Below are positions 59,049-64,000 of a stretch of DNA of 64,000 bases, one piece after another (positions within the stretch are counted from its first letter, which is position 1; the number at the start of each line of letters is the position of its first letter). This DNA is from Anaerotruncus sp. (lineage in GTDB: Bacteria > Bacillota > Clostridia > Oscillospirales > Ruminococcaceae), in contig JAETRV010000002.1 in NCBI GenBank assembly GCA_021770005.1, forward strand, positions 62,001 through 126,000, given 5' to 3'. The translations under genes were made by a program, and so were the position numbers. Under the pieces are notes generated by a model that worked only from the letters and a program-made list of their open reading frames with translations, had not been told where the DNA came from and made no database searches.

Positions 59049-59432
59049 ATGACGCAGACAGAAGCTCGTATTTATGAAGTGTTGGGACAGAGAGGGAAAG
59101 AATTCAAAGCGTTAAGCTGTGCGGTTACGGTTATGGAAAAGTTGTTATTGGAAGAGAAACGCTCGATCTATGATATCCGGGTAACAAAGCAAGTCTACCC
59201 CGAGGTCGCAAAACAAATGGGGGACCGGCAAGCCAACATCACTAGAAATATCGAGCGGGCTGCCCGCCGTTGCTGGGATTTAAAGGAAAACAAAATAAAA
59301 GAGCTTGTCATTGGAGACCCCTTTGAGGACCTGCATAGCCCCAAGGACATCATCCTCTATCTCGCGGTCTATGCGCACTTTGGAATCCCTTATTATGAAG
59401 CGCTCCGAAAGTTTCCGGACTGTTTTGGCTAA
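59049..59432 (+). CDS. Orphan Spo0A C-terminal-domain protein, copy 2
   Basis: A 127-residue paralog of copy 1 (RGKEFKALSCAVTVMEKLLLEEKRSIYDIRVTKQVYPEVAKQMGDRQANITRNIERAARRCW; shared ending FEDLHSPKDIILYLAVYAHFGIPYYEALRKFP). Spo0A DNA-binding fold without receiver. ATG at 59049 chosen (AAAGG upstream); the longer frame overlaps the 0A boxes. It may be switched on by Spo0A and in turn act at 0A boxes. Confidence 0.82.
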   Translation: MTQTEARIYEVLGQRGKEFKALSCAVTVMEKLLLEEKRSIYDIRVTKQVYPEVAKQMGDRQANITRNIERAARRCWDLKENKIKELVIGDPFEDLHSPKDIILYLAVYAHFGIPYYEALRKFPDCFG

Positions 59433-59476
59433 CCCATCAGATGGGGTGTCACCGTTGGAACTGCCTGGGCTTTCTA

Positions 59477-59506
59477 TTGACCGTACGGGGGGCCCTGTGC
59501 TATACT
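59477..59506 (+). promoter_or_regulatory. Sigma-A promoter of the coiled-coil gene
   Basis: TTGACC (59477-59482), 18 bases, TATACT (59501-59506); AGGAGGG follows at 59517-59523. Confidence 0.8.
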
Positions 59507-59531
59507 AAATGAAAAAAGGAGGGCGATGAAA

Positions 59532-59828
59532 ATGGAAAATAACGAGCTGCTTTCACAGGTCCTTGCCGCAATGCAGGAGCAGACCGCGATGATGACCAAA
59601 ATGATGCAGGAGCAAGTAGACCTGCTCCGTGAAGAAATCGCAGCCAGTGAAACCCGGATCAACCTGAAAATAGAGAACGAGATCAGCAGAAAGATTGAGT
59701 CTTTGTTTGATGGGTACAAGCTCACACACGAAAAGCAATGGGAGCTCGAGCGGCAGGCGGGGCATCTGCAAAGCCAGATTGAGGATTTGCAGGCACGTGT
59801 TGCCACACTGGAGAGCAAAATTGCCTGA
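59532..59828 (+). CDS. Small coiled-coil protein
   Basis: A 98-residue protein, nearly all heptad repeats (LLSQVLAAMQEQTAMMTKMMQEQVDLLREEI; LQSQIEDLQARVATLESKIA). No enzymatic motif. ATG at 59532 is taken (eight bases from AGGAGGG); another ATG lies at 59526. Last gene before the I1 end. Could be a partner of the Spo0A-C proteins or an element-encoded structural protein; no function can be assigned. Confidence 0.75.
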   Translation: MENNELLSQVLAAMQEQTAMMTKMMQEQVDLLREEIAASETRINLKIENEISRKIESLFDGYKLTHEKQWELERQAGHLQSQIEDLQARVATLESKIA

Positions 59829-59865
59829 CCTGATAGGTGTCTCCTGTCGGTGATCCTGGATCATA

Positions 59866-59970
59866 TCATTCAGTACAAGAGTCGTAGATCCGACCGGCAT
59901 CAATGCATACCGCTTCCTTAAAACAGTTCGCCCCTGTCGCGGTGACTGGAGCTGTTTTTTGCTCTGCCAT
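59866..59970 (-). CDS. Split gene, segment 1 (start and first 32 codons)
   Basis: ATG at 59970 with perfect AGGAGG six bases upstream. Encodes MAEQKTAPVTATG, NCFKEAVCIDAGRIYDSC up to the TGT codon at 59877-59875, where the TTGT core begins; then ACT GAA TGA from the element ends the frame. A strong ribosome binding site on a 34-codon frame is best explained as the true start of the gene completed by segments 2 and 3 (about 265 residues in total). Cys at 16, 22 and 32 continue a Cys pattern in segment 2. Confidence 0.75.
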   Translation of the reverse strand: MAEQKTAPVTATGANCFKEAVCIDAGRIYDSCTE

Positions 59971-60296
59971 ATGAATCCTCCTAGTTCTGTTTTGAGCTAT
60001 ACTCCTTACCAGTTTATGAGCATTTGATTTTTTTGTGCATGGATTCCCCAAAATACCGCCCGATATAATCGGGCAATTTAAAATAAAGCGCCATCCTTTG
60101 AAACGCTGCCGGGGAACCGCTCTTTTCCTTTCCGATCGTCTCTCTGCGCTCTCTGCCTTTTTCTCCTCTGTTGCAGCATTGTCTCCACTATCATTCAAAA
60201 TCTGTATTCCGAATCGGGGATGCATGATGGGGAGAGACGGGAAAATGCCTGCCCAGACGGTATCAAAAAATTGTAAATGCGGATTCTTCGCAAAAC
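59971..60296. other. Gap upstream of the split gene
   Basis: About 325 bases holding the candidate promoter at 60011-60038 and nothing else I can support; open frames here are short and lack ribosome binding sites. Confidence 0.4.
60011..60038 (-). promoter_or_regulatory. Candidate sigma-K/E promoter of the split gene
   Basis: Minus strand GCAC (60038-60035), 16 bases, CATAAACT (60018-60011). It resembles the mother-cell pattern AC-N16-CATAnnnT and the one upstream of the Cys-rich gene at 48186. No sigma-A promoter is evident. Confidence 0.45.
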
Positions 60297-60338
60297 AAAA
60301 GGGCCTGCCTTCTGTTCTTCACAGATGGCAAGCCCTTT
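60297..60338 (-). terminator. Rho-independent terminator of ridA
   Basis: Minus strand AAAGGGCTTGCCATCTGT pairs with ACAGAAGGCAGGCCCTTT (two mismatches), then TTTTG. Confidence 0.85.
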
Positions 60339-60351
60339 CGGCTTTTATGCC

Positions 60352-60762
60352 TTATTTGACAGCACATCCAACGATCGCCGTCATTTCGATCTCTACAAGC
60401 TGCGTGGGGCGGTTCAGCTTATTGATCCCCAGCAGCATACTGCAAGGGCGGATATCATGGAATATCTCCGAATATGCCTGATCCCAGCCGGAGGTATCCG
60501 TGACAGACGCAGGCGCAAACCCCCGCACACTGATGACATCCCCCGCTGTTGCCCCGGCCTGTGCCAGCAGTTTGATCTGCTTTTCAAAGATATATTTGCA
60601 CTGTGTATAGAGGTCCTCCCCATACACGCTCCCGTCGGGCTGCACCGATGTTGTCCCGCCGATCATGATGTAAGGGCCTACCTTGACCATCCGGCTATAC
60701 CCAAATTTCTCCTCCAAGGGCGCTCCGGAAGCGTAATTTTGGCGCGTAAAAACCTGATCCAT
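60352..60762 (-). CDS. RidA/YjgF/YER057c family protein
   Basis: A 136-residue protein of the RidA superfamily, small enamine/imine deaminases. Seen: VKVGPYIMIGGTTSVQPDGSVYGEDLYTQCKYIFEKQ and VISVRGFAPASVTDTSGWDQAYSEIFHDIRPCSMLLGINKLNRPTQLVEIEMTAIVG; the archetype's catalytic Arg position is occupied in DIRPCSML. ATG preceded by AGGAGG (CAGGAGGAATC). Monocistronic before the hydantoinase pair. Confidence 0.93.
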   Translation of the reverse strand: MDQVFTRQNYASGAPLEEKFGYSRMVKVGPYIMIGGTTSVQPDGSVYGEDLYTQCKYIFEKQIKLLAQAGATAGDVISVRGFAPASVTDTSGWDQAYSEIFHDIRPCSMLLGINKLNRPTQLVEIEMTAIVGCAVK

Positions 60763-60824
60763 GCTGATTCCTCCTGCCTATTTTTTAAGTCTCTCCCAAC
60801 TGGAAAACGGGACGGGTTGTCCCC

Positions 60825-62498
60825 TTATTCCAGACCGTAAACCCTGTGGGCCTGCTCCTCCGAAATTTTACCGTCCTCCAAATCGCGGAGAACCGCTTCC
60901 CGGCTGCGCAGTTTTGGGTCTCCAAACCCGCCGCCGCCGGGGGTCAAAACCTGAATTTTTTCCCCACGGTTGAGCGCCACTCCGGTGCAGACCGAAGAAA
61001 GCCGTTCCCTCGATCCATCCTTGCGGTGCAGGTAGAAGCTGCCCGCCGCGCCTTCCTGACCGCCGTCCAGCCCCCAGGCCGGGATAAACTGGCGGCCTCC
61101 ATGCCCAGTAAACCGCACATTGTCCGCCAGCATACAGATGGTCCGCTCGATCCCCTGCCCGCCGCGGAATTTCCCTGCACCGCCCGAATCCGCGCGCAGC
61201 GAGTAGTTTTCCACCAAAAGGGGATTCTCCATCTCGAGCACCTCGACCGGCAGGTTGGAGGTGTTGGTCATATGTACCTGGACGCCGCTCATCCCATCGC
61301 GGAACGCATGGGCGCCTTCTCCACCGGCCACCCCTTCGGGGTAGATGAAAAAATCACCGGTACGCGGGTTGACGCCGGACAGATTGACCGAAGTGCCGCC
61401 ATCATGGCTGCACGCCATGACCCGCTCGGGCATGACCTCATAAAGCGCCCCCAGAATGACCTCAACCACCCGCTGGCAGGTGCTCATCCGCTCCCCGATC
61501 GGGCCGGGTTCCTCCGCATTGATGACCGACCCGGGTCTCGCGATCACCTTAAATGCCCTGTAAATTCCAGAGTTGGAGGGGATGTGCGGGTCAATCAACG
61601 CCTTGAGGGTATAAAAAACGGTTGCGAGCAAGCCGCCATAGGTGACATTGATGTTGGCGGGCACCTGTGGGCTGGAACTGGAAAAATCAAGGGTAATATC
61701 GTCGCCCGCTACGGTGATGACCACATCGATCTTTACCTGTTCCTCGAGGTTATCCATATCGTCCACATAATCGTAGAAGTGGTAGACCCCGTCCTTAATC
61801 TTTGCGATCCCTGCCCGGAGGCTGTTTTCAGCGTAAATTTGCAGATCCTGCATCGCCGTTTCCAGCGTTTCGCGGTATTTCTCATACGCTTCCACAATGC
61901 GCCGGATTCCGATCCGGTTGGCGGCCACTTGGGCGTTGAGGTCTCCGACCCGCTCCTTGGGGGTGCGGCTGTTCCCGATGATAATATCGAAAATCTCCTG
62001 CATCACCTCGCCATTGCGGCAGACCCGCAGAGCCGGCAGGCGGATCCCCTCCTGAAAGATATTCGTGACCTCCCCCGAGGTACTGCCCGGCACAATCCCG
62101 CCGATATCCGAATGGTGCGCAATATTGGCCACCCATGCGATCAGCCTGCCCTCTGCAAAGACCGGGGCCGCGACCACAATGTCCGGCAGATGCGACCCAC
62201 CGCCTTTATAGGGATCGTTTGCGATAAACATGTCCCCTTCGGCAATCTCCGCCAAAGGATACCGCGCCATGACCGCCTGGATCGAATCGAGCATCGAGCC
62301 GAGGTGCATCGGGATGTGCTCCGCCTGCGCAATCAGATTCCCCTGTGCGTCAAAAACAGCGGAGGAGCAGTCGTGGCGTTCTTTGATATTGCTGGAATAC
62401 GAGCTTTTAATCAGGGCGACACCGATCTCCTCCGCAATCGAAAGCAGGAGGTTCCCCACAATTTCCACTGTGATGGCGTCCACTTTGTTTCCTTGCAT
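60825..62498 (-). CDS. Hydantoinase B/5-oxoprolinase beta-type subunit
   Basis: A 557-residue HyuB-type protein working with HyuA in ATP-dependent hydrolysis of hydantoins or oxoprolines. Typical: VEIVGNLLLSIAEEIGVALIKSSYSSNIKERHDCSSAVFDAQGNLIAQAEHIPMHLGSM, DMFIANDPYKGGGSHLPDIVVAAPVF, HHSDIGGIVPGS and GGGGFGDPKLR at the C-terminal end. Starts one base after the hyuA stop. Complete. Confidence 0.93.
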   Translation of the reverse strand: MQGNKVDAITVEIVGNLLLSIAEEIGVALIKSSYSSNIKERHDCSSAVFDAQGNLIAQAEHIPMHLGSMLDSIQAVMARYPLAEIAEGDMFIANDPYKGGGSHLPDIVVAAPVFAEGRLIAWVANIAHHSDIGGIVPGSTSGEVTNIFQEGIRLPALRVCRNGEVMQEIFDIIIGNSRTPKERVGDLNAQVAANRIGIRRIVEAYEKYRETLETAMQDLQIYAENSLRAGIAKIKDGVYHFYDYVDDMDNLEEQVKIDVVITVAGDDITLDFSSSSPQVPANINVTYGGLLATVFYTLKALIDPHIPSNSGIYRAFKVIARPGSVINAEEPGPIGERMSTCQRVVEVILGALYEVMPERVMACSHDGGTSVNLSGVNPRTGDFFIYPEGVAGGEGAHAFRDGMSGVQVHMTNTSNLPVEVLEMENPLLVENYSLRADSGGAGKFRGGQGIERTICMLADNVRFTGHGGRQFIPAWGLDGGQEGAAGSFYLHRKDGSRERLSSVCTGVALNRGEKIQVLTPGGGGFGDPKLRSREAVLRDLEDGKISEEQAHRVYGLE

Positions 62499-62499
62499 C

Positions 62500-64000
62500 T
62501 CACGCTTCCCCCCCGGTACAAGAATCCAACCGCAATATTCCGGTCTCTTCTAAACGGGCATCCCAGCCCGGCATAATGACAATCGTGCTGTCCATCTGCT
62601 CGATCACCGCCGGGCCTGTCAGCCGGTCGCCGGCGTACATCTCCTCCCGGTTATAGATCGGGCAGTCCACAAAGCCTGTTTCCCGGTCAAAATAGACGGG
62701 GCGATGTCCGACAGGCATAAACTCCCCCTGCTGCCGCGCCGCAATCTGTAGCAACGGCTTCTGCCGTTGCCCCACCGCGGTCAGACGGAAGTTGACGAAC
62801 TGAACCGGCTGTGTCCGATTGCAATAGCCATAGTTTTTCTCGTGTTCGGCGTGGAACGCCTCGACCGCGCGCAGGAGCTTATCCAGGTCGACAGGGCCAT
62901 CCTCCATTGGTACAGACAGCTCGTAATTCTGCATCTTGTAACGCGCGTCGATCCGGCGTACAAACTGTCTGGATGCTTCGGGCACCCCTTCTTTGTCCAG
63001 GAATGCCCGCCCTTCCGCTTCCAGCCCGGCGAACAGCTCCGAAACCTGCCCCAGAGCCTCTTCCCCAACATCCAGCAGGGCGGTCCTGGCATAATCGTAC
63101 TTGATGTCGGCGGCAAGCAGCCCCAGCGAACAGAGGGTCCCCGGGGACGGCGGGATAATCACCGTACGGATTCCCAGTTCCCGGGCAATTTCGCAGGCGT
63201 GCAGCGGGCCCGCCCCGCCAAACGCAACCAGCGCAAACTCCCGCACGTCATACCCGCGCTCGACCGATACGATCCGGGTCGTGCGCACCATGTTGGAGTT
63301 GACGACCGCAATCACCCCTTTGGCGGCTTCGATCACGTCCAGGCCGGTTTTCTCACAGATTTCCCGGTGTAGGGCCTGTTCCGCAAGGTCCCGGCGGACC
63401 TGCATCCGCCCGCCGAGGATGCGCTCGGGGTTGAGCCGCCCGAGCAGCACGTTGGCATCGGTCACGGTGGGCTGTGTCCCGCCGCGGTTATAGGCCGCCG
63501 GGCCGGGTTTGGCGCCCGCACTTTGCGGGCCGACCTTGAGCGCCCCGCCGTTGTCGATATACGCAATGCTGCCGCCGCCCGCGCCCACCGTTTCAATGTC
63601 GATCATGGGGGTGCGCAGCGTGTAGCCCTCGAGGAGCTTCTCGGAGGATAGACGGTAGCCCGCCCCCGAAATCAGGCTGATGTCGGCGCTCGTCCCCCCC
63701 ATGTCAAAGGTAATCAGATTTTGGATACCGCACATTGAGGTGACATATTCCGCCGCCACGACACCGGCGCTCGGCCCCGAGAGGGCGGTGCGCACCGGGC
63801 ATTTTTTGGTCTCCTGAATCGAGATGATGCTTCCGTTGGACTGGGTGATATAAGGGGATGCCTTGATCCCCAGCGACCGGATGGAATCCTGAAAGTTGGT
63901 GACATACTGCTCCATCACCGGGCCGAGGAATGCGTTGACCACCGTGGTGCTCATCCGGGAATACTCCCGGAATTCGGGCACCACACGATTGGAGACCGAT
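62500..64000 (-). CDS. Hydantoinase A/5-oxoprolinase alpha-type subunit, truncated by the window
   Basis: At least 500 residues, N-terminus beyond 64000 (the frame is open to the last base). Hydantoinase A signatures: ITFDMGGTSADISLI (phosphate-binding), TVGAGGGSIAYIDNGGALKVGPQSAGAKPGPAAYNRGG, FGGAGPLHACEIARELGI, IIPPSPGTLCSLGLLAADI and the C-terminal AVIEQMDSTIVIMPGWDARLE. Paired with HyuB downstream. Substrate not determined. Confidence 0.93.
   Translation of the reverse strand, partial: SVSNRVVPEFREYSRMSTTVVNAFLGPVMEQYVTNFQDSIRSLGIKASPYITQSNGSIISIQETKKCPVRTALSGPSAGVVAAEYVTSMCGIQNLITFDMGGTSADISLISGAGYRLSSEKLLEGYTLRTPMIDIETVGAGGGSIAYIDNGGALKVGPQSAGAKPGPAAYNRGGTQPTVTDANVLLGRLNPERILGGRMQVRRDLAEQALHREICEKTGLDVIEAAKGVIAVVNSNMVRTTRIVSVERGYDVREFALVAFGGAGPLHACEIARELGIRTVIIPPSPGTLCSLGLLAADIKYDYARTALLDVGEEALGQVSELFAGLEAEGRAFLDKEGVPEASRQFVRRIDARYKMQNYELSVPMEDGPVDLDKLLRAVEAFHAEHEKNYGYCNRTQPVQFVNFRLTAVGQRQKPLLQIAARQQGEFMPVGHRPVYFDRETGFVDCPIYNREEMYAGDRLTGPAVIEQMDSTIVIMPGWDARLEETGILRLDSCTGGEA

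Larger units (their letters stand above)
58130..59878. mobile_element. Intervening element I1, about 1.75 kb, no recombinase seen
   Basis: Bounded by direct ACAA/TTGT copies (58130-58133 and 59875-59878), 1745 bases apart, both on the reading frame TGT of the split gene. Joining them gives GAC TCT TGT TAT GAT AAG and an uninterrupted frame. The circle formed by the excised piece would create a perfect inverted repeat CAGTACAATAT-N12-ATATTGTACTG that does not exist in the inserted state. It carries two Spo0A-C genes, a MITE and a coiled-coil gene, and stops within 50 bases of both ends. Confidence 0.62.

Noticed and set aside
60035-60481. Plus-strand ORF across the split-gene promoter region and ridA end
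   Set aside because: Antisense to ridA and its terminator, Ser/Phe-rich composition and no start signals.
1-64000. CRISPR arrays, rRNA or tRNA genes
   Set aside because: No regularly spaced short repeats and no recognisable rRNA or tRNA signatures were seen while reading; a tRNAscan or Infernal run would settle it.

Overview
The window is a 64 kb chromosomal stretch with high GC (roughly 58-60% by eye). It looks like an anaerobic, probably spore-forming clostridium of the Oscillospiraceae/Ruminococcaceae type. Supporting signs are the hrcA-grpE-dnaK-dnaJ-prmA-rsmE order with a CIRCE element, AGGAGG-type ribosome binding sites, sigma-A promoters (TTGACN-N17-TATAAT), ThyX, a radical-SAM activase, Spo0A C-terminal-domain proteins and sporulation-type promoter motifs. 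No rRNA, tRNA or CRISPR array was recognised. The genus cannot be fixed from sequence alone.

Layout. 1-8.8 kb: tail of a maltose O-acetyltransferase, a CLC antiporter, two divergent DUF1638 proteins, a four-gene ECF sigma/anti-sigma/membrane operon, and hflX behind a hairpin-rich leader. 8.8-24 kb: a large surface protein, an HD hydrolase, an Fe-alcohol dehydrogenase, an SPFH/NfeD pair, an AAA+ ATPase resembling those of contractile injection systems, serC-serA, and a run of membrane/envelope genes ending in a VanY-type carboxypeptidase. 24-31 kb: rsmE, prmA and the HrcA-controlled chaperone operon. 31-41 kb: a sugar module, mglBAC plus a YesM/YesN-like two-component system whose operon also carries two sugar-binding proteins. 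41-53 kb: housekeeping genes (ppa, yebC, U32 peptidase, mltG, 5-formyl-THF ligase, thyX-tmk), an S24 repressor divergent from a small membrane gene, and a Cys-rich 58-residue protein behind a sigma-E/K-like promoter. 60-64 kb: RidA and a hydantoinase pair (hyuB, hyuA partial).

The most striking part is 53.2-60.0 kb. One gene of unrecognised function appears to be split into three in-frame pieces: 59970-59875, 58129-57758 and 53546-53217, all on the minus strand. Two directly oriented insertions separate them. The larger (about 4.2 kb) shares a GACCCG core at both ends. It carries a large serine recombinase whose gene stops exactly at one end, a translationally coupled 57-residue protein (candidate directionality factor), a FliS-like protein, a flagellin and a DUF134-NifX fusion. 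The smaller (about 1.75 kb) shares a TTGT core. It carries two Spo0A-C-like proteins, one behind tandem 0A boxes, plus a coiled-coil protein and a MITE. Joining at both cores would restore an open frame of about 265 codons behind a strong ribosome binding site and a sigma-K/E-like promoter. This is the architecture of sporulation-specific intervening elements such as skin in sigK, here doubled and in a gene not known to me as a target.

A family of GC-rich dispersed repeats (at least seven copies) sits between and even inside operons.
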